Assembly: GCA_027422505.1 (NCBI GenBank) | Contig: JAPQWV010000651.1 | Span: 124,001-188,000, forward strand | Length of the DNA: 64,000 nt | Origin: Craterostigma plantagineum | Lineage: Eukaryota > Streptophyta > Magnoliopsida > Lamiales > Linderniaceae | Reading direction: 5' to 3' | Shown: positions 1 to 10,386 of the stretch, in pieces | Layout: each line of letters starts with the position of its first letter | How positions within the stretch are numbered: the stretch's first letter is position 1 | The notes under the pieces: model-generated | Told to the model about the DNA's origin: nothing | The model's input: only the letters and a program-made list of their open reading frames with translations | Database searches by the model: none | Program-made: the position numbers and the translations under genes

Positions 1-156
1 CTTGTGGCTAAGAGGAGCAAGCTCACTTTGCTGCAGAGGAATTGGCATTGGCTCAACGTTGGCTTCTTCTCTTGCTTGTCCATTGCTGCTACCGTGGCTG
101 CGTTTAGGCTGATCGTGGTAGATTCGAGCAACTATCATGTTTTTGCTGATTTATAG
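1..156 (+). CDS. C-terminal end of an amino-acid transporter (proline-transporter-like, AAAP family), partial
   Basis: The window opens in frame inside a gene and reads 51 residues to a TAG stop at 154-156. The reading ends [21 protein letters not shown], a hydrophobic last membrane helix, followed by [17 protein letters not shown] short cytosolic or luminal tail ending in a YHVFADL-type motif is the ending I associate with plant proline/betaine transporters (ProT) and close members of the amino acid/auxin permease family, which move amino acids with protons across the plasma membrane. Only one membrane helix is visible, so the subfamily is an inference from this tail; a LHT- or GABA-transporter-type relative is the alternative. 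The rest of the gene lies to the left of the window. Confidence 0.65.
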   Translation, partial: LVAKRSKLTLLQRNWHWLNVGFFSCLSIAATVAAFRLIVVDSSNYHVFADL

Positions 157-402
157 ATTCTTTCTGTTCGAATACTAGGACATGTTCGATTCCATCTGCA
201 TCTTATTGCAGTATCACTACCTTTTCAAGAAAAGACAAATTATGTGACAAAGTACTAAACAAACACATGCCCATTCCTTGCTAATCATCCATGACAATAA
301 GAACCAAAAAAAAAAGAAAACCTTCAAAGAAACTCAACACAAACACGTAGGATTGATGAACAGAATCCCGAAACTGACAAAGAAGAATCTGCTCAGTGAA
401 AA

Positions 403-636
403 TCACCCAGATACTATCTTTACAACGATGCAGAGCAAATTGAGAAGAATAAGTGGAACTCTCAAGTACTGAGTGGCGTAGATAAGACCAAGAATCTGAC
501 CCTTAAACGATTTTCTCTTGATCCCAGAATACTCTTGGAAGCTCCACCCACGCGGGCTTAGAAATCGATCTTCATTTAGTATTGCCAACGCATTCGCAAG
601 AAGTAGGCAACCTTCGAGCAGTATCCACAGCCCCAT
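403..636 (-). CDS. YOS1-like protein (IER3IP1 family), ER-to-Golgi transport
   Basis: Single coding exon of 77 residues starting MGLWILLEGCLLLANALAIL, with a first membrane helix, then NEDRFLSPRGW, the conserved core of Yos1/IER3IP1 proteins, and a second helix near the C-terminus (YLRVPLILLNLLCIVVKIV). Yos1 is a small two-helix protein that joins Yip1 and Yif1 for COPII vesicle transport from ER to Golgi; that role is family knowledge. The length is the usual one. An in-frame upstream ATG exists (reading up to 699) but the family begins at MG.W, and a good 3' splice site (CAG at 642-644) lies six bases before the chosen ATG. It pairs with a donor at about 920, so the 5' leader probably holds an intron of about 280 bp. 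Confidence 0.9.
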   Translation of the reverse strand: MGLWILLEGCLLLANALAILNEDRFLSPRGWSFQEYSGIKRKSFKGQILGLIYATQYLRVPLILLNLLCIVVKIVSG

Positions 637-1574
637 TTTTACTGCACGATGTAGGTTAACATTAATAAAAATCTTTCCTTTACACATATTTTGAAACATG
701 ATCAGACACCAATACTAACAAATTGGATTTTCAGTTTTGATAACGGGGTGACCATAAATTAATCATCAGCGTAAGAAAAAGTTGTCGCTGTGATCCAAAA
801 TCCGCCAAGCACGAGATAGCACGATTTCACTAAATTGAATCGTCGTGCATAAAAACTTAACATTCACATCAATTCAATCGGAAATAAGACACAGAAAGGA
901 GCGGAAAAGACAATACATACCTGAAGTTACCTAGGGTTGATGACCTCTGTTCGCCAGATGTGTTGAGATTTTTTGGGTTGAAATAACGAACTCAAAGAAC
1001 GAGCAGTAGTTAAGAGGGTGTCGTTTGTGACCAACGAAACGTTCAGGGTGCCAACTGCAAATTGTCAGCATATCGCAACGAGTCCCATTAAAATGGAGCA
1101 AATGCTAGCCCGTTTATTACGGCCCAATACAGGACAATTATTATAATTTTGAGAAGTACTTTTATTACATTTGACCCCTTGATCTTCATCCCTCTTTATA
1201 AATTTAAATTTTTCGATTCGGTCCGGGTCGCATTGCCCCGTTAATAACAAACTACAACTAGGCGATAGAGTTTATCAGGTAATATTTTAAATTCACCATT
1301 TTAACTAAAGCATATATAAGTATAATACACAAACACGAGCACCAACGTTTTTCAAACCATCAAGCGATTCATAAATATAATAATTGATTAATATATTCTG
1401 TGAAGAGGTACATATTTCGCAATTACATTAATACAATAAGTCACCAAATTTCAACTTTTCCCTTAAAGTAATTTAATGTACAAATATATAACCAACACCT
1501 ACGTATTTGTCCGTAGTGAGCATACAAGTTTCTCCTTTTAAACGTTCATTCACAACCTTTCCCTTCTGGCAAGA
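637..1574. other. Intergenic: YOS1-like leader with probable 5'UTR intron, then spacer
   Basis: The left third is the probable leader of the YOS1-like gene; minus-strand donor G|GTATGT near 920 and acceptor near 642 would remove about 280 bp. From about 1000 to 1574 I see AT-rich spacer and the upstream region of the C2-domain gene, with no open frame I can support. Confidence 0.5.
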
Positions 1575-2087
1575 ATGAAACGCAAAAACCCTAATCTAAC
1601 CGAAATTCCCATCGAGGCCAAGAAGCAAAAATCGCCATCGCCAGCGAAACACAAACTGCAGCTATGGATCAAACGAGCCGAAGAAATCGACAAATCGAAG
1701 CCCTCCGAAGACCCCAACGCCTACATGGCACACGCATGGGTCGTGCCGGGCGAAGAGTACTCCACGCACGTGAAGGTCGGGTCAACCGACCCAGAGTGGG
1801 GAAGAAAGTGTACAATCCCGATAGGCTTCGAAAATCAGCACGAGTTCCTGAACTTGGAAGTCTGCCGAGCATTCTGCAGGTCGGACCCGGGAACTTCGAC
1901 CCGTCGGGTCCTGATCGGGAGAGCGCGGGTCCCGCTTCCCCACCATATTCCCGAGAAGAAGGTCCGCGTAAGGGCCATCTTGGCGGGGCTTAAGGAAGGG
2001 AAGTGGGTGCGCGGCGAGGGCGGGTTTATACATCTCGCCATGCGGATAGTCCCGGAGATAATCCATGCGGACGCTGGGTGTCGTTAG
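1575..2087 (+). CDS. Small C2-domain protein, function unassigned
   Basis: Intronless 170-residue reading frame. After a basic, Lys/Pro-rich N-terminus (MKRKNPNLTEIPIEAKKQK) comes one domain of about 125 residues that reads like a plant C2 fold: a first strand KLQLWIKRAEEI, then HAWVVPGEEYSTHVKVGSTDPEWG (the family's typical T-x-DPEW turn between strands), NLEVCR, and VLIGRARVPL near the end. C2 domains bind membranes, often with calcium; the clustered aspartates needed for calcium binding are not obvious here, so calcium dependence is doubtful. Closest idea is the small single-C2 group that includes BON1-associated proteins, but similarity is too loose to name it. The basic N-terminus could be a nuclear or membrane-contact signal. 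Confidence 0.72.
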   Translation: MKRKNPNLTEIPIEAKKQKSPSPAKHKLQLWIKRAEEIDKSKPSEDPNAYMAHAWVVPGEEYSTHVKVGSTDPEWGRKCTIPIGFENQHEFLNLEVCRAFCRSDPGTSTRRVLIGRARVPLPHHIPEKKVRVRAILAGLKEGKWVRGEGGFIHLAMRIVPEIIHADAGCR

Positions 2088-2536
2088 ATTCCATCTGATT
2101 TGCTCGAATTTGGTTGGTATATATCCTTCATTCAATTCACTATGTGTTTCCTTTTGTTTTTTTTGTCATGAATATATTATTGGTTTTTCTTTTGGTTTTT
2201 TCGAATTGATTGTTCTTAGGGGTTTTTCTTGAAGAAAAGGCTAGGATTGGACTCAATTGAAGCTTGGAACATTGGAGGTTATTGTTGATGTTTATGTTGA
2301 TTGATATGCTTTGAAATAAATTGGACCAAAACGATACTCAGTCTTATTTCGTGTTGAAATTTATTGGTGTTATTTGTCTTTGATTACTACTATCATCATC
2401 TCTTTTCATATGAAAAAGACTTTGTAGTGAAAAAATGGTGTGTGTTTTTTTTTTCAAAACTGTCGTCGTAAGGCATGACCTTGTGGTTCTGTTCGAATGA
2501 TTTAATATGTGCGTTTCGGATTGTCCGTGCCACAAC

Positions 2537-2619
2537 GGTGTTCCACCAATCATTTCCCGACAAGTGTTAAACTCAGTTGACCAACTGTACACTTGTCGTA
2601 ATTCGGTTGGTGGAACACC
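2537..2619. repeat. Imperfect hairpin, 83 bp
   Basis: The outer arms GGTGTTCCACCAA (2537-2549) and TTGGTGGAACACC (2607-2619) are perfect reverse complements. Inside them CGACAAGTGT pairs with ACACTTGTCG. The loop is about 20 bases. The arrangement fits a small MITE relic or a stem-loop RNA precursor; the sequence alone cannot decide. Confidence 0.7.
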
Positions 2620-2871
2620 AGATTGGAACACCGATGTGGAACGAAGGATCCAATCTATAATATGTGATGTATTACTTTCGAGTTACACTTCATGACAATT
2701 GGAAGTGTTTATCGGATTAGTCTCATCTTTGAAGCAATTCATATTGGATTGAGTTGGAATACTTGTCCTCACTCGGCCCAAAAAAAGAAAGAAATCAATT
2801 CTTACCTAAGTTGGAATACTTGTCGTTCGGCCCAACAAAAGAAAGAAATCAATCCAAAAAAATGATATCCA

Positions 2872-2968
2872 TATAACCTCAAATGTCGACGTGGACCGTT
2901 AACATGTGACGAATCGATGTCAAATCAATAGGTGCTCACATAAAGTGTAAGGTGGGCACCTTAAATTC
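2872..2968. repeat. Fragment of the long-hairpin MITE family (complete copy at 46.56-46.93 kb)
   Basis: AACCTCAAATGTCGACGTGGA, then CGAATCGATG and AGGTGCTCACATAAAGTG, align in order with the right arm of the 46.6-kb hairpin (AACCTTAGATGTCGATGTGGA, CGAATCGGTG, AGGTGTCCACATAAAATG). Only one arm is present here, so this looks like a diverged, truncated copy. Confidence 0.6.
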
Positions 2969-3287
2969 CTCCCTACATGTACACTTGTCAAAAAGAGAAT
3001 TTTAGGCCCAATAAGAAAGTTCGTGGCCCATTAATGCGACCCATTACAGGCCCAGCCCAATGCAGAGAGTGTAGTGTATTTATTTATTTGATTAAGCTGG
3101 TTCGTATGATCAAGTTGAAGAAATTTCAGTATTCTACTCCGTTGACTGAACGAATCAATCAACGGTGCAATAGTATTATTAGGGAAAGAAAAGGAAAATA
3201 TCCCAACAAACATTAAATCAAAATCATCTATCTGTCCACCACAGTGTCCCACAATCAAATCGATATCTCCTTCAAGCTAGAGAAAGG

Positions 3288-3719
3288 ATGGCGTCAACCC
3301 TATGGCGAGCTATTTCGGGCTCGTCCCAGCCCGATCCGTCGGGGATCGAGTTCTGGCACACGCCGGAGCGAGTCGGGTGGCTCACGAAGCAAGGGGAGTA
3401 CATCAAGACGTGGAGGCGAAGGTGGTTCGTTCTGAAACAGGGGAAGCTATTTTGGTTCAAGGATTCCAACGTCACGCGGGCCTCCGTGCCACGTGGCATC
3501 GTACCAGTCTCCAATTGCCTGACGGTGAAGGGAGCTGAGGATGTGATCAACAGGGAATACGCCTTCGAGCTGTCGACGAGGAGCGAGACGATGTATTTCA
3601 TCGCCGATTCGGAGAAGGAGAAGGAGGATTGGATCAATTCGATTGGGAGATCGATCGTTCAGCACTCTAGGTCTGTGACGCGCGATGAGATCGTGGATTA
3701 CGATAGCCAGAGGAAGTAA
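3288..3719 (+). CDS. PH1: Pleckstrin homology domain-containing protein 1 (PH1-like)
   Basis: Intronless frame of 143 residues. Nearly the whole protein is one PH domain from about residue 27 (RVGWLTKQGEYIKTWRRRWF) to about 125, ending in the helix EKEDWINSIGRSIV that carries the invariant Trp of PH domains. The basic strand KTWRRRWFVLK and its preceding GEY loop are the phosphoinositide-binding face. The length and the sequence match plant AtPH1-like proteins, which bind PI3P and sit on late endosomes, where they act in vesicle and metal-transporter sorting; localisation is family knowledge. The N-terminus MASTLWRAIS is typical. A second ATG at 3302 opens only an out-of-frame shadow. Confidence 0.93.
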   Translation: MASTLWRAISGSSQPDPSGIEFWHTPERVGWLTKQGEYIKTWRRRWFVLKQGKLFWFKDSNVTRASVPRGIVPVSNCLTVKGAEDVINREYAFELSTRSETMYFIADSEKEKEDWINSIGRSIVQHSRSVTRDEIVDYDSQRK

Positions 3720-4841
3720 GATGGGGTACGTAATATGCTTCCATTTGGGCTTTCAAATTATCTTCTATCGTGGTTGTTTTTTGGGTATTTGTCGGAATAA
3801 GGATTGTGAGTGCTCATTATCATCGTGTACATGGCTTATTCTGATGTATGCTTGTTTGGTGTTCTACTGTTAAAGGTTCAACCTTTAGTGTGCTAAAACC
3901 TTTAGTGTCGGAATAAGGCTTGGCCAGATTTTTCTCCATTTCTTCTTGGTACGAGAACTTGACTGAAGAACTATATAGGACAATGGTAGCAAATTGCTAA
4001 CATGGTTAAGAACGGAAGAAAGAAAGGAAGCTTAGAAAAGCAGGGGAGAGGGATGTTTGGCCCCAATTGCTTATATCTTAGGGAAGTATTGGTTCAATTT
4101 ACGGATTAATTGTCATATTTTCTCGGATTTTGTGGGATGGTTGCATCTTCGATCGTTTTGCTTGGGATGATCACACTGATCCATGGGTAGCTCTCATATT
4201 GCAATGCAATAGAAATCTTGCCATGCATTGCAATAGAAATCTTGCCAGGCAAAGTGTAGTTTATGTCGTTGAAACAATATCATATCGCTGGATACATGAT
4301 TATGATATCTCGTAGGCTCGTATCAATACTTAAATCTGACATCAAAACTGCTGGGCAAGTTCTTGAATCTTATGTTGGTCCCAGTGGTTGAACAGGCAAC
4401 TTGAAGATGGATCCCAAAGCATGCATTAGAAGTTAGGCCCTCGTACTAAACTTCAGAAAGATGCTTCATTCAGAGTTGCAGCGAAAGGATGCGTCGATAT
4501 AGTGTTGTGCAGCAGAATTGGTTTCCTGGGCCGTGACGTTAGTTTTGTTTGATGGGTAGCAGTTAGCATACTACACTTGAACTGACCCTTTCGTCGTTTA
4601 AACTTTTACGGCATTGCATTTTGATTGTGAATCCAAGGGAAGGGAAGTCATATAATCTGATATGATATCAGGAGAGAAACAGATAATGTTCTTCAAAATG
4701 CAGCTCCACATAACCGAGTTACAAGCATTTCTACAGCAGATTTGACTAGTAACCAGATTTCAGTTGTTGCCAAGAAAATACAGCAATTGAACAAACTGTA
4801 AAAGGAAACAAAAGGTGCATCTCTCTCACGATGGCATTTAA
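3720..4841. other. Intergenic between PH1 and PSRP4 (convergent 3' ends)
   Basis: Contains the 3' regions of the two genes. A 19-base motif TGCAATAGAAATCTTGCCA is repeated back to back at about 4204-4250, and TCGGAATAAGG occurs twice (about 3791 and 3908). No coding sequence is supported. Confidence 0.5.
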
Positions 4842-5362
4842 TTACGACTCATCGATCTCAATCTTGACCACTTCTCCATCGTCGTACTTGTCTTTTCTGG
4901 GCGGAAGTGGTGGCGCCGGAACCCTAGGCGGCCCTCTCCCTTTCTTCTTATCCCTAGGCCGAGCCTGCAATGATAATATGATGGTGAGCCGTGGATGAGC
5001 AATTATCTTTATTTATATATAAACAGCAAAGAAACGCCCTGACATTGCCGAAAGAGTGGTTGAAACGCTTTCCTTTCGCAGTTTTCTTATCTCCTCTCCC
5101 ACAGTAAACTGATGAGATCCACACGTGAAAAAAAAAAATTCAGAACAAAGACAAAATACGTCGGCATAAAGAAGAAAAGTAAAAGCAAACAAACGATAAC
5201 GTTTGTGCGTGCGTCTAACGTACTGAGAGGGGTGACTGGAGATGATTGAACGACAGCTGAAGGTTGGATTCTGAGAAGTGGGCTTAGGGATTTGGAGAAG
5301 GAAATGGAAGAGAGTTCGCAAGTCGCAGGAGACGATAACAGAGAAGCCATAGCCATAGCCAT
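4842..5362 (-). CDS. PSRP4: Plastid-specific ribosomal protein 4 / 30S ribosomal protein S31, chloroplastic
   Basis: Three exons on the minus strand: 5224-5362, 5044-5108 and 4842-4964, all with GT/AG borders, splice to 108 residues. Exon 1 starts [19 protein letters not shown] and is a Ser-rich, acid-poor chloroplast transit peptide. Exon 2 with the start of exon 3 gives [20 protein letters not shown], followed by [14 protein letters not shown]; this block is diagnostic for the S31 (bTHX-like) protein of the plastid 30S subunit. It is a small basic ribosomal component that stabilises the head of the small subunit. The C-terminus is Pro-rich, then acidic ([13 protein letters not shown]). The middle exon is only 65 nt, so a simple open-frame search misses the gene. 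A start at the first of three MAMAMA methionines is chosen; the second or third would change little. Confidence 0.93.
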
Positions 5363-5740
5363 CGAATTGAAGTTGGTGAGAGTAGTAAGTAAAATGGAAC
5401 GAGTGATTGAAACGAGACGTTTTTTTAGATATGGCGCATAAAAACGACGTCGTTGGTAGGTAGATTCATTAGATGGATCACAAACGAGCCCACGAAGAAG
5501 AATTCCAAGACACATTAAGGTCAGCGAAGGCCCATCAACTATGCGAAAATTCTTGCGCCATGATGTATTTCTAGAGAGCAAAACACGGGCAAATAGTAGA
5601 GCAAAGCTCCCAAAATGGAACCAAATGAAAGTTCACCTACATAATAACAACACAACCTAAATCTGTTTTACAAACAACAACATATCACAAGACGTGGGAT
5701 GGGAGCTTTCCCTAAAATCTATTGTATACGGAATTTGTGA
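5363..5740. other. Intergenic between PSRP4 (upstream side) and EPC1 (3' side)
   Basis: 378 bp that must hold the PSRP4 promoter and the EPC1 3' end. No TATA box stands out. I see no further gene. Confidence 0.5.
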
Positions 5741-7598
5741 TCACCAAAACCAGCTTGATCGGCTATCAATTGCCTTGACTCTTGTCCATACCAAAGGCAT
5801 GCGGCCATACACGTCAACAAATACATTAACGCATTCACTCCTCCTCTCATTGTGACCTCCCAAGCTACTGATCCCAGTCGAACCAATCTCGTCGATTTTG
5901 CCTAAAGAATCGCAGAAACGAAGATATGCGTAAATCGTGCACACACACATGTATAAACGAGTGAGAGGAGTTCAGTATTACCCTTCACCCAAATGGGAGG
6001 AGCGTCGGTAGCATTTGCAACAAGGAATGACATTGCAATGTCTTCGCAGTTCCTGGTAGTTTCAGAAGACGTTAAACTAGAAGAAAAACAGTACTCACTG
6101 AGGTAAGAAGAGCAAAAAGCACTAGAAACCTGTTCTTGGTCACGTAATCTCGAATGGATGATGGCATCTCATATGTGTACATACTCAAATACTTCTTATG
6201 GAAGAAGGCAGCCTTACTAAGAACCATACTGTATGCCCCGGTCCACCAAACCGACCACCACCCACTGTATACGTACTTTTCGTGATTATCCTCCTGAAAA
6301 AATACAAACCAAAATCATTTGGGGAAACCCCTAAAGTCGATCGAACATTTGATCTTTATCGGCCTGGATTTGTTTTCTTGTTAAGTATTCAGAATAAAGA
6401 ATGGAATTGCGTACCAACTTATCAACCCAGTGAATACGAGGCACAAATCCAACCATTGCATCTGGTGCAGTTTGCCAGACAGTAAAAGCGAAGTCTACCG
6501 TCTCGCAGGGGAATATGATATCATCGTCGATAGAAAATACTACATCAGTCTTCAAATCCTTGATTTCTTTAAACCTGTTGTTTAAGCTGTCTTCGTGATT
6601 AATATCGAATTTCAATTCGATTGCTCTGCCGTCTTTAGCATTGGAATGGACGACGTGGTTCAGAAAGCTGCTAAGCGAATCAGGAGGAGGGTCGGGTTCA
6701 CTCCAGACGATGTGTATTGAGTCGAGCGCACGGCAGGATGCATAATGTGATATCGACCTTTTCAAAAGATCGTATCTTTTCCACGTGTTAATCAACAGGG
6801 TGTATCCTTTCCTGTACAAGTAAAGGGTTAAGTACAACATATCATCAGTATTACGAAAGAATTGAAAATTGCATCTCAGGTTTGTTGAATGCTTAATTGG
6901 TAGATGTTCATTTCATCAATTTAAAAACGTATAATTTCATACACTCTATCAGCAGAATAGGAAATAATTCAATCATGTTTCACATTCAACCGAGAGCTTA
7001 GAAAGCTGGCACAACAAAGAAGTTAAAACCAGCTAAACAGCTGAAGGTAATTGCATCAAGTGCATATAGCAAACTCATTTCCCTATCTGTGTAAGTGGCT
7101 TTGTCTGTTTTTGGTTTCCAGCAAATCTTCTCACAGAAGTAATGAGGCTAAGCTCAAACTAGTGAAATTCCAACACACCACGGTTCATATCAGATGTAAC
7201 TAAGCACCTATAAGTCCAAGAACGCCAGTATCTAAAAAAGAAGTAATTGCCCTAAAGTAAAAAAAGAGAAAGATGAAGAAAGGTATGCATTTAATAAACT
7301 AGTTTAACAATAGGCATTAATGCAACTGAATTAAGGCAAAAAAAAAAAAAATCCGAGAATCTTGCACCAATCAGATAATATTACGAAATTTCAGAAAATA
7401 CCCGTCGGCACTCGATCTTCGTAGTGCAACAGTTCGCTGCCTCCAGTTCAGGAACGATGCCGTACGACCGCCGAGAGCAATCAACGCGAAAACGATGCAG
7501 CACGCCAGCAACACTTTAATCTTCGCCGATCTAACGGCTTGCAAAGCTCCTTGCCTTATAGTCCGTCGGCTGAAAAGACTCGTCCTCATCGTCGTCAT
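5741..7598 (-). CDS. EPC1: GT64 glycosyltransferase, EPC1-like (ectopically parting cells 1)
   Basis: Five exons on the minus strand (7402-7598, 6415-6811, 6130-6293, 5982-6052, 5741-5901) join in frame to 329 residues, close to the Arabidopsis EPC1 length. Exon 1 gives MTTMRTSLFSRRTIRQ and a single signal-anchor helix (KVLLACCIVFALIALGG), as in a type II Golgi protein. Exon 2 carries KGYTLLINTWKRYDLLK and the nucleotide-sugar motif FSIDDDIIF (the DDD metal site) plus DSLNNRFKEIKDLKTD. Exon 3 reads YSGWWSVWWTGAYSMVLSKA. The last exon ends KIDEIGSTGISSLGG and AIDSRSSWFW, the family's C-terminus. GT64 enzymes in plants decorate glycosyl inositol phosphorylceramides or related glycans; EPC1 mutants lose cell adhesion. 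A 69-codon upstream frame abuts this start codon. Confidence 0.95.
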
Positions 7599-7808
7599 TT
7601 ACGTGTAGTGTAGATATACTCTTTTCTCCGAAGGTGCGGAAAAACTGTCGGCGTTTAGCGAGTCACTTCGAGACGACTGAGCTGCGAGGTGAATATACGG
7701 CGGCGTCTTCAATGCGGGAAAGATGAAATCGTACTGCGAAGAGCTTTTCATGGCGGTGATGACGTCATAACTCGGCGTAGGTTTGCACAGTAACAAGAGG
7801 GACCACAA
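7599..7808 (-). other. Candidate upstream ORF abutting the EPC1 start codon
   Basis: A 69-codon frame on the minus strand begins with ATG at 7808 and ends with TAA at 7599-7601, directly followed by the EPC1 ATG (7596-7598), giving TAA-ATG with no gap. Whether it is transcribed as leader is unknown; if it is, it would hinder initiation at the main ATG unless bypassed. The peptide resembles nothing I know. Confidence 0.35.
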
Positions 7809-8410
7809 GGAACGTGATTAATGAGCTGTTGCTTTTTCATTTCTTATTTTTTCTTTTTTTCATTTTATGTTTTCGCTCTCTCCTTTAATCAGCTCACTAA
7901 TCTGTATTTTGTTGTTTCAATTTATGAAACTAACGCATTTATTTATAGACTCAAATTATAGATTTGAATTCTATGTCGTATGTTTCTAAAGTCCATTTGT
8001 TAATTAATTGCGGGCATTATTAGCGTGTTGAATTGATTTCGTCAATCCCATCCCGTTATATTCAACATGTTTGAATTTAATGATCGATCTTGATTTTTGT
8101 TACATATGTTTGTCCCTTTATGGTCATTCTGTCCTAATCTAGCCACGTATTTTTTTCTTCACCTTAATATTAAATACGGAAAAAATGCTTAAATTAATTA
8201 ATAAAAATAATGGCAGTAGAGATCAAGGAATTACTAACGTTTAGGCCCATTAGGCCCTCGTAGCCCAATAACAATTCATTTTATTAGATACATATCATAC
8301 ACGATCTAGCTAGCCAACTATCTTTCTTTACAAGCAAGAAAACAAACGAAGGATTGCAGCTGAAAGATTCATTCTAGAGAAAACAGTATTGGTGAAGTCG
8401 GGGGAGTGAA
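7809..8410. other. Divergent intergenic region between EPC1 and RPN8
   Basis: About 600 bp of AT-rich DNA serving two divergent genes. AGGCCCATTAGGCCC and GCCCAATAA at about 8243-8270 are site-II-like (GGCCCA) elements, often seen in front of housekeeping genes, and lie about 150 bp from the RPN8 start codon. Confidence 0.5.
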
Positions 8411-10386
8411 ATGGATGTGATAAAGTCGCAGCAGGTATCTTCTCGGCCGATCGAGAAAGTGGTGGTTCACCCGCTGGTGCTTCTGAGTGTCGTGGACCAT
8501 TACAATCGGGTGGCGCGTGACACCAGGAAGCGCGTGGTTGGTGTTCTTCTCGGGAGTTCGTTTAAAGGAACTGTTGACGTCACCAATAGCTATGCAGGTG
8601 TGTTTGTTTTGAGGAGTTTTTCTTGTTTGAGATCACTTCAGACTCACTGCTGGTGCTTGAATTGATTGATTTGAATCTAATTTGTGAGTTACCTATCTTG
8701 AAGTTTTTTACCTCGGTAGTTAGTGAGTAGGTCGAGCTCATTGCTGTTGTGTATTGATGCATTTGTTAAGAAGTTGGTTTGGTTGGTTTTAGACTTCAAG
8801 TGGTTTGAGGTGTTTTCCTGGTCTCGGAATTGGTATGTTTTTGTTGCTTTTATGATGAGTTCTGCTAATGTATATGTATAAATGAACAGTGCCATTCGAA
8901 GAAGATGACAGGGATCCTAGCATCTTTTTCCTTGACCATAACTACCATGAATCCATGTTTTCGATGTTTCGGAGGATAAATGGTATGTGGTTAGCCATTA
9001 ATAGATCGTTAAGTGCACGAAATTTTAGATTGCTAGTTAAATATAATCGTTTCACTTTCAGCTAAGGAACATGTCGTTGGCTGGTACAGTACTGGTCCAA
9101 AACTTAGGGAGAATGACCTAAACATTCATCGCCTATTCAATGAGTAAGATTGTTTATCCTGCAAAAAAAAACTATTCGCCATTACTTGACTAATGACATT
9201 TTAATCCTCGCTGCAGCTATGTTCCTACTCCCGTGTTGGTTATTATTGAGGTTCAACCTAACGAGCTTGGGTTACCTACTAAAGCCTATTATGCTGTTGA
9301 AGAAGTAAAAGAGGTATAGATAATTTATATTATAGATGAAAGTTTCCTGCATGAAATCCTATATGAAGTCAATAGAAATCCTTTTTTATCACATGTTGAA
9401 TGACCTTATGGAGTAATATGCAGAATGCTACTCAAAAAAGCCAGAAGGTGTTCGTGCACGTTCCTTCTGAAATTGCGGCTCATGAAGTTGAAGAAATTGG
9501 TGGGCTGTTGTCTTACATAATTCATATCTTTCAGCTCTTTTTTCCTTGCGTCGTAAAATATGGTTTCTGTATCTTGTACCTGAATATGCTTGGGTCTTTT
9601 GCTTCATTTATCTACTGTTTGTATTATGTTTTTATTTGTGTATGGCAGGAGTTGAACATTTGTTAAGGGATGTGAAAGACACAACCATCAGCACACTTGC
9701 AAATGAGGTTTTTTTCTGGCCCTTTAATAGCTATGCCTATCAATTGCTTGTTTACCTAACCTAACCTACTTTTGCTGCCTAGGTGACAGGAAAACTTGCT
9801 GCCCTGAAGGGATTGGATGCACGACTTAAGGAGATAAGGAGCTATCTCGATCTCGTTATTGATGGGAAACTTCCCCTGAATCATGAAATTCTCTACCATC
9901 TCCAGGTACCCTTTTTATAATTAAATGCATTATTAACCTTTAGATACGCCATCCAAAAATTGAGTTTTACATAACTTCTGCAGGATGTGTTCAACTTACT
10001 CCCAAACCTCAATGTGACTGAATTAGTAAAAGCTTTTGCAGGTGTAACATTTAAAAGACATCAGTCGTATTACTTGTTGTGTTATACAATTCTATCTTTT
10101 TCTGAATTACATTCGCTCTGCAGTGAAAACAAACGATATGATGTTGGTCATATACCTGTCATCCCTTATCAGAAGCGTGATTGCTCTCCACAATCTAATC
10201 AATAACAAGGTGCGGTATTCAGTTCATTGTTCACTTCGAAATCCCATCAAAAGATCGTTTAGTTTTACTCATCGTTCTATATGAAGAGCAATTCAACTTC
10301 TTAACAATTTGTAGATCCTAAACAAAGAACATGAACAAGCAGAAGATTCGAAGGCAGTTGCTGTTACAACAGTTGCAGGTAGTTGA
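8411..10386 (+). CDS. RPN8: 26S proteasome regulatory subunit RPN8 (non-ATPase subunit 7)
   Basis: Ten exons (8411-8597, 8890-8982, 9062-9143, 9217-9313, 9424-9499, 9649-9707, 9783-9905, 9984-10041, 10124-10209, 10315-10386) all keep frame and give 310 residues, the family length. The N-terminal MPN domain starts [15 protein letters not shown] and continues [10 protein letters not shown]; the segment [12 protein letters not shown] lacks the HxH of an active JAMM protease, as expected for RPN8, the inactive partner of RPN11 in the proteasome lid. The C-terminal half ([26 protein letters not shown]) holds the helices that pair with RPN11. The last exon ends VAVTTVAGS then TGA. A GT follows GCAG just before this stop, so a longer spliced tail is possible, but the length argues for this end. 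A foldback element lies 0.4 kb downstream. Confidence 0.96.

Larger units (their letters stand above)
2088..3287. other. Intergenic with small repeats (hairpin, MITE fragment, short direct repeat)
   Basis: About 1.2 kb between the C2 and PH1 genes. It holds an 83-bp hairpin (2537-2619), a roughly 45-bp direct duplication (about 2753-2800 and 2810-2855, both with GTTGGAATACTTGTC and an AAAAGAAAGAAATCAAT tail) and a fragment of the long-hairpin element seen complete near 46.6 kb. No gene is supported. Confidence 0.6.
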
